Positions 23,755 to 35,376 of a DNA stretch of 64,000 nucleotides are shown in pieces. Both the position numbers and the translations under genes were made by a program. The notes under the pieces were generated by a model, which searched no databases, was not told the DNA's origin, and saw nothing but the letters and a program-made list of their open reading frames with translations. Every line of letters begins with the position of its first letter. Within the stretch, counting starts at the first letter, position 1. This DNA comes from Symsagittifera roscoffensis (Eukaryota; Xenacoelomorpha; Acoela; Convolutidae). The DNA lies in contig NC_087064.1 of the NCBI RefSeq assembly GCF_963678635.1, positions 42,067,165 to 42,131,164 of the forward strand, read 5' to 3'.

Positions 23755-23938
23755 ATACATCAATTGGAATAACAAACATTAAAATCAGATATAATTAAAA
23801 TCAAGACGAAAAACAATTAAAGACGTACGATTATCCTATTTGAAGCTCTAACAGTTTACTATAATTGAGTTTGAATAATATACTTTTTAAACAGAGGCTA
23901 AGCCGAGCTTCGCAGTATTTGCGATACAATACAAAGCC

Positions 23939-23944
23939 AATAAA
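23939..23944 (+). terminator. candidate polyadenylation signal of the CTL gene
   Basis: A canonical AATAAA lies 185 bp after the CTL stop codon and is followed directly by an A-rich stretch. It is the first perfect hexamer that I see downstream of the stop. Confidence 0.5.
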
Positions 23945-25079
23945 GCAAAAAAAAATTAAAAAAAACTAAAATGTCGAAAAAACTAGATATATCAAAAAAT
24001 GAATGAAACTAGTTTTCGAAAAAAAACACCAAGATAACAGAAGGTAAAACTAGCATCAGAAGCAAACTTGACACGCGGTAACTAAGCCAAAAAATACCTG
24101 AGCAGAAATCCTTCAATTCGAAAAAAATTCAAGATTTAACAACTAATTTTAAAAAAATGCTTAAGCCCAACCACCCTCAAAAAACACACGCACACGAAGA
24201 TATTTTTTGCTCATCAAACGACGGAATATGAAGCCATTAAGCCGATATAAAACAGGCCGAAACCTAATAACAACATTTTAAATCGAAAAAATATTTTACA
24301 CGAATATATTTTTTGCTCATCAAACGACGGAATATGAAGCCAATAAGCCGATATAAAACAGGCCGAAACCTATTAAACCGAGAAAAAAAAACATGAAAAA
24401 AAAAAGAAAAAAAAAACGAGTTGACAAAATTACAACCAACATTAAAACCAAACTTTGGTTCCGCCGGATTTTTATAAAGCTAACATGCTCAAAAATGTCT
24501 GTTGAAGCAAAGTAGATGAATGCGTCCAGAATTCAATGCGTTAAGGATGAATTCCCTTAGCAAGTTTTGCTGACAAGCTGACTACAGATAATCAATGCTT
24601 GCGTGACCTGTCATTTCCGCCCCAGAAACTTCCAACCCAAAAACCCAGTCATTTCCGCCCCGAAATCAGTCATTTCCGCCCGAAACGATTCTCATTAGTT
24701 CGCGTTGACATACATTATCAAACAACAGCATGTTTTGAATAGAATAAATTTTGAATAGAAAATCTTGAACAGAAAACAGAGGTCATTGCTAGAAAACAGT
24801 CGGGTTTTTTTTTTGATTTTTTCATGTCTTAACCTTGATGAAAAAATTCTATATCAAAAAATGCCAGCTCATTGATGAAATCTTCTGTGACTCAAAACAC
24901 ATCGCAATAACCATCGAAAATTAGTAAAAGTCGATCAATTCAATGAGAAAAATTGTAAAATTGAATATTATTTTGAAATCGAAAAGTTAAAAAAGAAAAA
25001 AAAAATTGATTTGTAAAAACAATCTGAGCCCATCTTAAAATGGAGCCCGTAAAAAAGATACCAGCAAATATACAATTAA
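23945..25079. other. noncoding stretch before the large retroelement
   Basis: No gene seen. A near-identical direct pair at about 24196-24375 contains 'TTTTTTGCTCATCAAACGACG' and 'AAACAGGCCGAAACC', and a weaker relative lies at 16080-16140. At 24608-24682 'TCATTTCCGCCC' occurs three times. A 22-nt segment of this block ('CCCAAAAACCCAGTC' onward) reappears in reverse complement near 43287-43308. Confidence 0.6.
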
Positions 25080-25419
25080 ACTAAAACAAATTCGGCCGCC
25101 CAAATCAATTTTGCCTTTAGATCAAATTCGCCTAGATTATTCATCATTTAATTAAAACGCATACTTCGATTGAAAATACCCGAAATACCGGAAAAAATAA
25201 ATTACTCATCACTTTCTTTAGTTGAAATTATAATTTATTGTCATATTAACTCATTCTTTGATTGAAACTGCCCCAATTGTTATTAGAAACTGAGCGCGTA
25301 TCAGAAATTTACAAAAACTTGTGAATAGCCATCAAAATAAAAACAAATTCGGCTGCCCAAAATATCGCTTAAAATAAATTATTCATCAATTTAATTCATT
25401 AATTTCAGTCAAAATCAAA

Positions 25420-26160
25420 ATGTCCAGCCAAAAATTAACTTCTGAAGGGTTCGATAAGCTAAACAGACAAGTTATAATGATCTTTATGACCAAAGAGAGG
25501 ATTACAGGAAAATCATTTAAGTAATCACAAAGACAGGGTGTTTATCATATGTGAGTGGGGCTACTACAACTGAAGCAACTAACCAGACTACCGAAGCCAA
25601 GATAGGTAAATTTGAACTTTTCAAATTCCCCGATGACTCCAAAAGTTTGATTTTGGGATCCAGTATCACGGCTCGAATAAGAGCCGAAACTATGCCGAAT
25701 GACACGATAATTCATTCCATTAGAGGAAGTAGTACTGAAGACAAAATCAAAGTTTTGAGTAAGTATCCATCAACAGAACTTAAAAATGTTATGGTTCAAG
25801 ATGGCACCAATTCCATCCTGAAGTCAAAGTATGATCATGTGAATGAGTTTGCAATCAAACACCAGAAATTTATTGATGATATTACCAATAAGCTTACTCC
25901 AGAAATGATTGTAGTGTGCGAGAGGAGGCAAACTCTATGATTCAGTTTTATAATGACTACTTAAACGACACTTACAGTAGCAAACCAGGTTTTCAAGTGC
26001 TTAAACTCAGCGCTAAGATTGGAAATATCCATAACTGGAGCTTTCTATATTGGGATAACATTCATCTTAATGATGATCATGGTGTAACATTTTTGCGCAA
26101 TTGCCTTCGTTCAATTGTATGCCAATACTCAAACAACGTAAAAACAATGCAAATAAAAAC
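25420..26160 (+). pseudogene. SGNH-hydrolase-like domain at the 5' end of the retroelement
   Basis: An ATG at 25420 follows a pyrimidine-AG ('AATTTCAG') like a splice acceptor. The frame breaks near 25500, resumes at 25551-25915, shifts again, and continues from 25916 to about 26150. Visible SGNH-type blocks are 'LILGSSIT' (block I, Ser kept, usual Asp replaced), 'SIRGSSTED' (block II Gly), 'QDGTNSI' (block III, G-x-N kept) and 'WDNIHLND' (block V, D-x-x-H kept). The spacing between blocks I and V, about 165 residues, fits the fold. SGNH proteins are esterases or lipases. An enzyme role here is inference, and the domain could be structural. It lies upstream of the gag core and may be its own gene or the N-terminal part of a gag fusion. 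Confidence 0.6.
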
Positions 26161-26233
26161 CATACTAAAAATCAACCTCATGATTACGCACAAAATTATT
26201 TTCCATCAGACGACGAAGACCTCGTTCTTACAG

Positions 26234-28063
26234 TATTGATCAACCAGATATTTTCGAACCATACACACGAAATGAACAAATAGGACAACCGAGAACTAAC
26301 CCAACACCTTACAACCATAATTTTCAACAACAAAATCCAGTTAATACACATTCATACCAACCAACCCAGATGCAAAATGAAATCCCACTACCATATTATT
26401 TACAACATGAAATTTAAAAAAAGCCAACTAACAAATTTTTCTCAAAAGCCACATTCCGCAGAATCCCTACAAATGACTATGAATCCATACCTAATGCGTG
26501 GATCATTATTAACATCAAATAAACCACTCATGGTATTCACAGGCACAGACCATGAATACTCTGTAGAAGATTACCTAAACGCAGTCACAGCAAATTTAAT
26601 TTTAAATATAGGACCTGAACCAGTAAACACGCCACTTCATCAAAATTGGATACATAGACGCACAGCTCTAATCCAAACTACCCTTGACGGCGCAGCTCAA
26701 AAATGCTTTTCAGTTTTACCTATAGAAAAAAAGTCAGATTAGAAAAGATTCACACAAGAATTCTCAAAAATGTTTGACTCACAAAGAAACAAACAACATC
26801 AAACAGTTTTATGCAACGAAATTCGTCGACTACCTAATGAAACAATAAAACAACTGGCAGTAAGAATAGAAACACTAGTCCGAAAATCATATTCATTTAA
26901 AACTCATGATTATAAAAAATCAAAGATGACAGAAATGATGACTCTAACACCTCAATTACGAAAAACAGCAAAAAAAGAGAGCATCACATCCTTCCTCAAT
27001 CCGAGAACCAGATTTAGATTTTAGGAAATTAGTAGATAAACTAGGACAAGCAGAAATCACTATGAAATTGGAAGAAACAGAAAACTTAAAACTACACAAT
27101 ATGTAAACAACATCCAGACAAATACTTCGCACATAAACAATATCAACGACTCTGATACCGATTTATCCGACAAATCACCAAAAATTTGAACATTTACGAG
27201 AACAACTTAAATTTCAAAGGCAAACCGTCATTCAGAAAATGGTGTAATTATTGTTGACGATACGGACACAGTTACGCTGAATGCAGACAAAAACAACAAG
27301 ATAACCAAAATAAACCACAAAAACATAGATAACCCAACAAATCTTTTCATCAATACATGAAGAAAGATCAAAATTACCCAACAAAAACATTCATAGCAAT
27401 AACAGTTTAGAAAAACCACTTCCAAATAACTCCAACTACTCTAGACAACAATCACCCTATAATACAAATTATAGAGGACGATCACCATACCAAAGAAACT
27501 CCCAAAATTTATCACAAAACAGATATAGTCAATCAAATAGTCGAAATAATCAATATCAAAATAACTATTCAAGATCAAATTCAAATCAACAGAGATTTAA
27601 CGACAGATCCCATTCAAATTCTAGAAATCGAAATTACTCAAATAATAGATCTAGAAACTCCTCATACAATCGGCATAGAAATTATTCTAACGATCGGAAT
27701 AGAAGCTATTCAAACAATCGAAACCCTAGATATCAAAATAATCGATCACGCGATTATTCAAACAACAGATCAAAATATAATAATTATCAAAATAGATCAA
27801 GCGACAATTCACAGAACAGAAGCTCAAGCTATAACAACAGACAAAGAAACTACTCTCTATCACCACATAGGAATAACACACGTTATCAAAATTCACAACA
27901 AAATTATAGGAGTAATACACCTAAACATCAAAGACAAATCAATCAAGTACAATCAACTGAAGAAACTCAACCCGACCCCCCGGTATTGACAATAACGAAA
28001 GCACAGAATTGCATCAATTGGGAATTCACAGATAGCGAAAGTGATACAGAAAACAATAGATAA
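26234..28063 (+). pseudogene. gag remnant with zinc knuckle and Arg/Ser/Asn-rich tail
   Basis: A Pro/Gln/Asn-rich linker (about 26234-26410) precedes a capsid-like helical region (26500-27080) containing 'EDYLNAV', 'RRTALIQTTLDGAAQKC' and 'RLPNETIKQLAVRIE', typical in style of Ty3 gag capsid. A stop interrupts it at 26740 and a frameshift follows near 26950. At 27240-27285 is a CCHC zinc knuckle (C-x2-C-x4-H-x4-C), broken by a stop just after the second Cys. From 27420 to 27940 the product is a low-complexity run of Asn, Arg, Ser and Tyr, as expected for an RNA-binding nucleocapsid tail. Host role: none. It would form particle cores in an active relative. Confidence 0.75.
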
Positions 28064-28345
28064 ATGTTGAAAATGACTATGAGCCAATTATATACGAACA
28101 ACCGATATATTCCCATATATATCAAAACCATGATAAAACTCTTTTGAAATATTATACAAGACCAGTATCAAACAGCACAACAAAAAAATAGACCAGTATT
28201 AAACAGCACAAAAAAAATATCAAACAGCACAACAGAATGTTCAAGCACAAATAACATTTATCAAAACATACCTAAAGAAATACATCTACAATAAGAAAAA
28301 ATATGGACAATTCCACTTCTTTTAGAAAGTCCCAAATCAAAACAA

Positions 28346-28741
28346 TTGCAAACACCAGACCTTGAAATAGATTTTTTAATCGAATCTGGAGCAGAATCAA
28401 ACATTATAAACATTCCCACTTGGAATGAAATTAAAATTCTACATCCACAACTGATACCCTTCAAAACAACAAGTAGACTAGCAACCGCTCAAGGACCAAC
28501 CTTAACAAACTATGGAAAAATACAACTCTTCCTAGTTCCCACTCGAACAATGGAACAAAACAAACTCATAAGCAAACCATTTAAACAAACTTTCCATATC
28601 ACTGATATAAAACACAATATCATTGGAATACCATTTATTACTAAAAATATACCAACAACAAACATCTTAAATAGTGAAAATCATACTAAAGACAAAAACA
28701 CGAGAATGAAAAACACCTCTTTGACATTTTCCAAAGAATAA
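28346..28741 (+). pseudogene. retropepsin-like protease remnant
   Basis: A 131-codon open frame with 'FLIESGAESNII' where retropepsins have the active-site Asp-Ser/Thr-Gly, and 'HNIIGIPFI' in the position of the second conserved Gly-flanked segment (usually I-[IL]-G). The catalytic Asp is replaced by Glu, so proteolysis is not expected. It lies directly between gag and RT, as in Ty3/gypsy pol. Confidence 0.65.
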
Positions 28742-29379
28742 ACAAACAACCACCATTTTTCTCAAAATTTTACCCCATATATTATCAAGAAAAAAACACC
28801 TGAAACCACTATCAGGAAATAAGTATAACTTTTTGATTAAACAAGTTCACCAATATGATAAAGAGCAAAATAAACAACATCTCATTATGTCTGACCTTGA
28901 ATTCAGATCAATTCACAAATTTTTTCGAGTAACAATTTCAACTATTAAATACATGAAAGACACAAACTCTGACATGATTTCTTTACATACATATAACAAT
29001 TCCTCATATAAAACAACCTTACCACTACGACTCTTAGATCATTGCAAAACTAACGCGACAATTTCTTCACAAAAGAAATAGCGTATAGCGTAAATATTAT
29101 TTTACAACTATTAGACATATGCCAATCAACAATTCTTGATGAAGAATTGTCAATTAATAATATTTCAAGCAATGAAAAACGTAATACAGAATTTTCACAA
29201 AAACCAACATTTCAAACCAACATTTCAAATTTCAAAATAAACATCAGAACAACAAAAAATTTTAACAATGTTTAATTTTCAACACTCTCAGATAACACAA
29301 AAAGAATTCGAACAACTAGCTGACCTATTATTAAAATATCCAAAAGTTTACGCAACATCAAAAAGTGATGTAGGAAAGA

Positions 29380-30158
29380 TAAATTGACCATTACATCTAC
29401 CCCTGAAATCTGATGCAGTTTTCAAAAAACAACGAGCAACTTAAGTCCCAGTTCACTTGCAAGATAAAGTGAACAGACTACTTGAAATACTATAACAATA
29501 TGAAATCATTTCTCCAGTAAATAAAGAAAAACAGCCAAAAGATAACACATTTATAAACCCCGTTATCATCCTAGCGAAAGGAGAATCATTAAAAATCGTT
29601 CTAAATGCAAGATATTTAATTTCAGTCATTTATGAACCTGAAAGTAATTGGCCTATTGAACCAATTCAAGTAATTCTCACAAAAATAAATGGCAAATATT
29701 TCACAACAGCAGATATGAATAGTGCATATAATCAAATGCCACTAGATGAACAATCACGACGATTAACACAATTCGTTATTGGAAATCAACGATACGAATT
29801 CAACAGATTATTCTATGGAATTTCCATAGGACCAGCAGCATTTTCAGCATTTATGAGTAAAATTTTCAGACCATTAATACTCAATAAAAATGCAATTACA
29901 TATTTAAACGATGTTTTTATGCACTCACAAACTAAAGACGAAATGTTTACTGTCTTAGAAAAATATCATCAGATATTACTGCAAGAAAACATGAAAGCAG
30001 CCCCAGATAAATCACACTTTTTCCTAACACGAGTAAAATTCCTTGGACATATTATAGAAAGAAACACTATAATTCCACTAAAATCTCGTATAGATGCAAT
30101 ACAAAACTTCAACCACCTTCAAATAAGAAAAAAATACAATAATTTCTTGGAATGTTGA
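29380..30158 (+). pseudogene. reverse transcriptase remnant, copy 1
   Basis: The start of RT (about 29440-29680) precedes the duplicated segment and is present once only. The palm follows at 29690-30158: 'TADMNSAYNQMPLDE' (motif A), 'FNRLFYGISIGPAAF' (motif B), 'YLND' at the catalytic motif C, and 'KFLGHII' (motif E). The first Asp of the motif C pair is Asn, which removes a metal ligand. The frame ends just before the connection to RNase H. Confidence 0.85.
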
Positions 30159-30340
30159 ACTTCATAAGTAAATACGTATACAAAATGCAACTATACTTAA
30201 GACCCTTTTACAATATCCTTAGACAGCAAAAAAAGTTCGAATGGACAACAGAACATTAAAAGCGATTCGAAGAGACAAAAAATCTTCTCACCGAACAATT
30301 ATCAAACACTATTCCAAATCCCGATCAACCATTTTATGCT

Positions 30341-30720
30341 ATGTGCAACGCCTCCGGTTTTAGCATCGGCGCAGCATTATTACGATCTCACAATGGAACA
30401 AATAAAATGAATATCATTTCAGCAAATTCTAGACTATTTACAAAAGCTGAACTCAGACTCTCTACCCTTATGAGAAAATGCACAGCTATAATAAATAAAC
30501 TTACAGAATATGATTTTTTAATATTTGGATCTAAACATCCAACAGTTTTATTCACAGACCATAAATCAATAATTTTTTTCTTCACTCAAAAATCAAACCC
30601 AAACCATAGAGTTTACAGATTTCAACTTATTTTAATGAAATTTCCTGCTTACATATAGTTTGGACAGCAGGAAAAAACCTTGCACTACCTGACACTCTCA
30701 GTAGAAATACACCACCTGAA
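30341..30720 (+). pseudogene. RNase H remnant, copy 1
   Basis: Ty3-type RNase H: 'CNASGFSIGAAL' (first catalytic Asp replaced by Asn), 'AELRLSTLMRKCTAI' (Glu region) and 'VLFTDHKSI' (third acidic residue kept). It is followed after a stop by 'WTAGKNLALPDTLS', the usual RNase H C-terminus. It sits inside the first 1267-bp unit. Confidence 0.8.
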
Positions 30721-30951
30721 TTAATGAAACGAAAAACAACAGTTGAAATACCACAAAATATAAAATTTTTCCTTGCAAAAGACGAAACATCACCAAAATT
30801 ACAATGCAAATATGCAGTAAAAACTGATGGGGAACAATCAAAAAGAAACAACCTATCACATTTTCCACTATATCTAGATTGCCAAAACAATCACTACGAA
30901 GTAATTTTACTAGGAACATTTACATTTAAACCGATACCATACTCTTCAAGG

Positions 30952-31425
30952 ATAAATGGCAAATATTTCACAACAGCAGATATGAATAGTGCATATAATC
31001 AAATGCCACTAGATGAACAATCACGACGATTAACACAATTCGTTATTGGAAATCAACGATACGAATTCAACAGATTATTCTATGGAATTTCCATAGGACC
31101 AGCAGCATTTTCAGCATTTATGAGTAAAATTTTCAGACCATTAATACTCAATAAAAATGCAATTACATATTTAAACGATGTTTTTATGCACTCACAAACT
31201 AAAGACGAAATGTTTACTGTCTTAGAAAAATATCATCAGATATTACTGCAAGAAAACATGAAAGCAGCCCCAGATAAATCACACTTTTTCCTAACACGAG
31301 TAAAATTCCTTGGACATATTATAGAAAGAAACACTATAATTCCACTAAAATCTCGTATAGATGCAATACAAAACTTCAACCACCTTCAAATAAGAAAAAA
31401 ATACAATAATTTCTTGGAATGTTGA
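30952..31425 (+). pseudogene. reverse transcriptase remnant, copy 2
   Basis: Second copy of the RT palm in the tandem unit, with the same 'YLND' change. Here it is joined in frame to the end of the previous unit, making a 233-codon open frame from 30724 to 31425. That fusion of post-RNase H sequence to RT palm is created only by the duplication junction. Confidence 0.85.
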
Positions 31426-31607
31426 ACTTCATAAGTAAATACGTATACAAAATGCAACTATACTTAAGACCCTTTTACAATATCCTTAGACAGCAAAAAA
31501 AGTTCGAATGGACAACAGAACATTAAAAGCGATTCGAAGAGACAAAAAATCTTCTCACCGAACAATTATCAAACACTATTCCAAATCCCGATCAACCATT
31601 TTATGCT

Positions 31608-32263
31608 ATGTGCAACGCCTCCGGTTTTAGCATCGGCGCAGCATTATTACGATCTCACAATGGAACAAATAAAATGAATATCATTTCAGCAAATTCTAGA
31701 CTATTTACAAAAGCTGAACTCAGACTCTCTACCCTTATGAGAAAATGCACAGCTATAATAAATAAACTTACAGAATATGATTTTTTAATATTTGGATCTA
31801 AACATCCAACAGTTTTATTCACAGACCATAAATCAATAATTTTTTTCTTCACTCAAAAATCAAACCCAAACCATAGAGTTTACAGATTTCAACTTATTTT
31901 AATGAAATTTCCTGCTTACATATAGTTTGGACAGCAGGAAAAAACCTTGCACTACCTGACACTCTCAGTAGAAATACACCACCTGAATTAATGAAACGAA
32001 AAACAACAGTTGAAATACCACAAAATATAAAATTTTTCCTTGCAAAAGACGAAACATCACCAAAATTACAATGCAAATATGCAGTAAAAACTGATGGGGA
32101 ACAATCAAAAAGAAACAACCTATCACATTTTCCACTATATCTAGATTGCCAAAACAATCACTACGAAGTAATTTTACTAGGAACATTTACATTTAAACCG
32201 ATACCATACTCTTCAAGGATAAAAAATAATACAACAAAAACTACTCAAACAATAACTCTATAA
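31608..32263 (+). pseudogene. RNase H remnant, copy 2
   Basis: The same domain as the copy at 30341, belonging to both tandem duplications (second 1267-bp unit and first 1339-bp unit). It carries the same Asn substitution and the same stop after the 'FPAYI' segment. Confidence 0.8.
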
Positions 32264-32395
32264 AAAAATCTATTCCCCTTAAAAGAAAAAGAAAACCTCA
32301 AGTATAATGTAAATTTATCAGGCCCACCAAATACTGATTCAATTAACCACGTTTTTAACCTTCATGACCCATTAGCTTTAATACCTCTATCGAAA

Positions 32396-32890
32396 ATGGA
32401 AATTGAAAACATTTTTCTACCAATAACAGAAAAAGTTACAATCGAACTCTTACAAAATTATCAAAAACTTGATCCAGTCATTAGACAATTAAAATCTTGG
32501 CACAAAAATAAAACCAAACCAATGAAAGCCGTTACAATCATACTAGGAAACAAAACCCTTCTTAGATACTTCAGAAAAGTTAACGACACCTCAATCAATG
32601 AAAACACGGATATCCTAGAATACCAAACACATGATATAAAAGTACCCTGCTTACCATTAAGTATGATGCTTGCAGCTTTTCATACCTCTTACTCTTTACA
32701 CACTAAAGGACACTCATGAGCAGAAAAAAAAACATTCAAATTTTACACAAAATTTCTATTTCTCAAATGCACCGATTTGGATAAAAGTATTAGTCAACGA
32801 TTGCATAACATGTCAATTAAACAAACCATACCCTCATCAAAAACAAATTGCAGAAAAACAAGATTTTATAAAGCCCAAAGTTTATTTTTT
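32396..32890 (+). pseudogene. integrase N-terminal (zinc-binding) remnant, copy 1
   Basis: An open frame of 107 codons ends 'FHTSYSLHTKGHS' and stops. Further on, in another frame, is 'CITCQL'. Together these are the His-His and Cys-Cys halves of the HHCC zinc-binding domain of retroviral-type integrases. The domain is separated from the integrase core by the third RNase H copy. Confidence 0.7.
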
Positions 32891-32946
32891 CCAAATCCCG
32901 ATTTTTCCAAAGCCCTATTCCAAATCCCGATCAACCATTTTATGCT

Positions 32947-33596
32947 ATGTGCAACGCCTCCGGTTTTAGCATCGGCTCAGCATTATTACGATCTCACAAT
33001 GGAACAAATAAAATGAATATCATTTCAGCAAATTCTAGACTATTTACAAAAGCTGAACTCAGACTCTCTACCCTTATGAGAAAATGCACAGCTATAATAA
33101 ATAAACTTACAGAATATGATTTTTTAATATTTGGATCTAAACATCCAACAGTTTTATTCACAGACCATAAATCAATAATTTTTCTCTTCACTCAAAAATC
33201 AAACCCAAACCATAGAGTTTACAGATTTCAACTTATTTTAATGAAATTTCCTGCTTACATATAGTTTGGACAGCAGGAAAAAACCTTGCACTACCTGACA
33301 CTCTCAGTAGAAATACACCACCTGAATTAATGAAACGAAAAACAACAGTTGAAATACGACAAAATAAAAAAATTTTCCTTGCAAAAGACGAAACATCACC
33401 AAAATTACAATGCAAATATGCAGTAAAAACTGATGGGGAACAATCAAAAAGAAACAACTTATCACATTTTCCACTATATCTAGATTGCCAAAACAATCAC
33501 TACGAAGTAGATTTACTAGGAACATCTACATTTAAACCGATACCATACTCTTCAAGGATAAAAAATAATACACAACAAAAACTACTCAAACAATAA
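32947..33596 (+). pseudogene. RNase H remnant, copy 3
   Basis: Third copy, offset 1339 bp from copy 2, with scattered substitutions ('GFSIGSAL' instead of 'GFSIGAAL'; one Phe to Leu in the 'FFTQK' segment). It has the same frame end as the other copies. Confidence 0.8.
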
Positions 33597-33734
33597 CTCT
33601 ATAAAAAAATCTATTCCCCTTAAAAGAAAAAAAACCTCAAGTATAATGTAAATTTATCAGGCCCACCAAATACTGATTCAATTAACCACGTTTTTAACCT
33701 TCATGACCCATTAGCTACAATACCTCTATCGAAA

Positions 33735-35100
33735 ATGGAAATTGAAAACATTTTTCTACCAATAACAGAAAAAATTACAATCGAACTCTTACAAAATTAT
33801 CAAAAACTTGATCCAGTCATTAGACAATTAAAATCTTGGCACAAAAATAAAACCAAACCAATGAAAGCCGATACAATCATACTAGGAAACAAAACCCTTC
33901 TTAGATACTTCAGAAAATTTAACGACACCTCAATCAATGAAAACACGGATATCCTAGAATACCAAACACATGATATAAAAGTACCCTGCTTACCATTAAG
34001 TATGATGCTTGCAGCTTTTCATACCTCTTACTCTTTACACACTAAAGGACACTCATGAGCAGAAAAAAACATTCAAATTTTACACAAAATTTCTATTTCT
34101 CAAATGCACCGATTTGGATAAAAGTATTAGTCAACGATTGCATAACATGTCAATTAAACAAACCATACCCTCATCAAAAACAAATTGCAGAAAAACAAGA
34201 TTTTAAAGCCCAAAGTTTATTTTTTAATCAGAATCTCTTTCGATACTAAAGGACCAATATCACCATCCTCAGAAGAAAACTCATATATAATGCTAATAGT
34301 AGACGCATTCACACACTACGTAGCACTTAACCCAGTACCCCATTGTAATGCTCACTATGCATATACAACACTTTAAGAACACTGGATAGCAAAATTTGGA
34401 TTACCAGAAATCCTTGTCACAGATAACGGCACTAAATACATAAATAAGGAAATCATCACATTAAGCCATCTTCATCACATTAAACATAAACCCCGAACGT
34501 CTCATGACCCATGGACTAATGGTTTATTCGAAGGCTTTACAAGAATATCGTTCATTACAAGAATACCTCAGAGGTATCATAAATGTAAATGATACAATAT
34601 ATACCTAATGGTCAACAGACGTGAAATAATTCCCCTTAGCTTATAACTCACAGATAACAATAACTCAGGATTATCACCCTATGAAATGGTGTTCAATCAA
34701 AAACCACAGAAACAAAAAATGTTCACAGCAAATTTGTCAATAAATGCACAAGGTCATCGCCAACCTACTAAGGAATCAATTTGTAATAACTTACCGTTAC
34801 ATACCCATGATGAAGATCATTTTTATCATCCACAAACCTTAAAATTAGCTTCCGGAACATACACCGAATGGATTTTAAACAGAGATAAAAAAACACAACG
34901 AAATTTACCAGAAAGTAACAAAAACTGTTACAAAGACAAAACATAAATTCACAAATAAATTCTCGATTTACACCAGCTACAAATCGGAACATATGTTTTA
35001 ATTCCAAATTCTACAACGCAAAAAGGATTCTCTAAAAAATTACAACCACTCCAAAAAGGACCGTATCAAATATTTGATAAACACACAGATGTAACATACT
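33735..35100 (+). pseudogene. integrase remnant with zinc-binding, core and GPY/F regions
   Basis: The second copy of the zinc-binding region (33735-34170) is followed by the core. 'SYIMLIVDAFTHYV' holds the first Asp region, 'LVTDNGTKY' the second Asp, and 'NGLFEGF' the Glu region (34270-34560). At about 35020-35100 is 'LQKGPYQIFD', the GPY/F module typical of Ty3/gypsy integrases. Stops and frameshifts separate all parts. Retroviral-type integrases insert the DNA copy into the host genome; this one is broken. Confidence 0.8.
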
Positions 35101-35376
35101 TCGATTTTTTCTGTCTTTTTCAGGTTTCTTTTTGTTGTCTACGTTTTTTGATATTTGTTCGGAAGGTTTTTATGTACGCACTTCGAGAACTCACTCAATT
35201 ATACTCTTTTATAGGACTTAAAGTCATTCAAAATAGTTCAGAACAAAACCAAAATCAAAACACTGATACACAAATCATGCAAAAACAATTCAATAAAAAG
35301 GAAAAAGAACCTTCCGAACAAATATCAAAAAACGTAGACAACAAAAAGAAACCTGAAAAAGACAGAAAAAATCGAA
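35100..35376. repeat. perfect 69-bp inverted repeat within the retroelement
   Basis: The arms 35100-35168 and 35308-35376 are exact reverse complements, separated by 139 bp. The left arm begins immediately after the integrase GPY/F region. The right arm lies in a Lys/Asn/Gln-rich coding stretch ('NVDNKKKPEKDRKN'). The short 111-codon ORF from 35148 starts inside the left arm and is therefore partly an inversion artefact. Confidence 0.95.

Larger units (their letters stand above)
29685..32218 (+). repeat. 1267-bp tandem duplication within pol
   Basis: 29685-30951 and 30952-32218 are direct copies with an offset of exactly 1267 bp. Every segment I compared is identical. The unit covers the RT palm through RNase H. 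A five-base microhomology, ATAAA, is shared by the start (29685-29689), the junction (30952-30956) and the end (32219-32223), as expected of replication slippage or end-joining. The identity means either a recent event or an assembly artefact. Confidence 0.9.
31576..34226 (+). repeat. 1339-bp tandem duplication, diverged, overlapping the first
   Basis: 31576-32890 and 32915-34226 are direct copies offset by 1339 bp. They cover RNase H through the integrase zinc-binding region. Unlike the 1267-bp pair they differ at scattered positions (for example GCGCAG versus GCTCAG after 'AGCATCG') and by small indels. A short bridge at about 32891-32914 repeats 'CCAAATCCCGAT'. This event is therefore probably older than the 1267-bp duplication. 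Confidence 0.85.

Noticed and set aside
27420-27940. Short regularly spaced repeats that might suggest a CRISPR-like array
   Set aside because: They are codon-level repeats (Asn/Arg/Ser/Tyr) of the gag tail without spacers, and the genome is eukaryotic.
30388-33525. Repeated minus-strand ORFs (65, 87 and 73 codons) in the pol region
   Set aside because: Antisense of the RNase H copies; they recur only because the plus-strand unit is tandemly duplicated.
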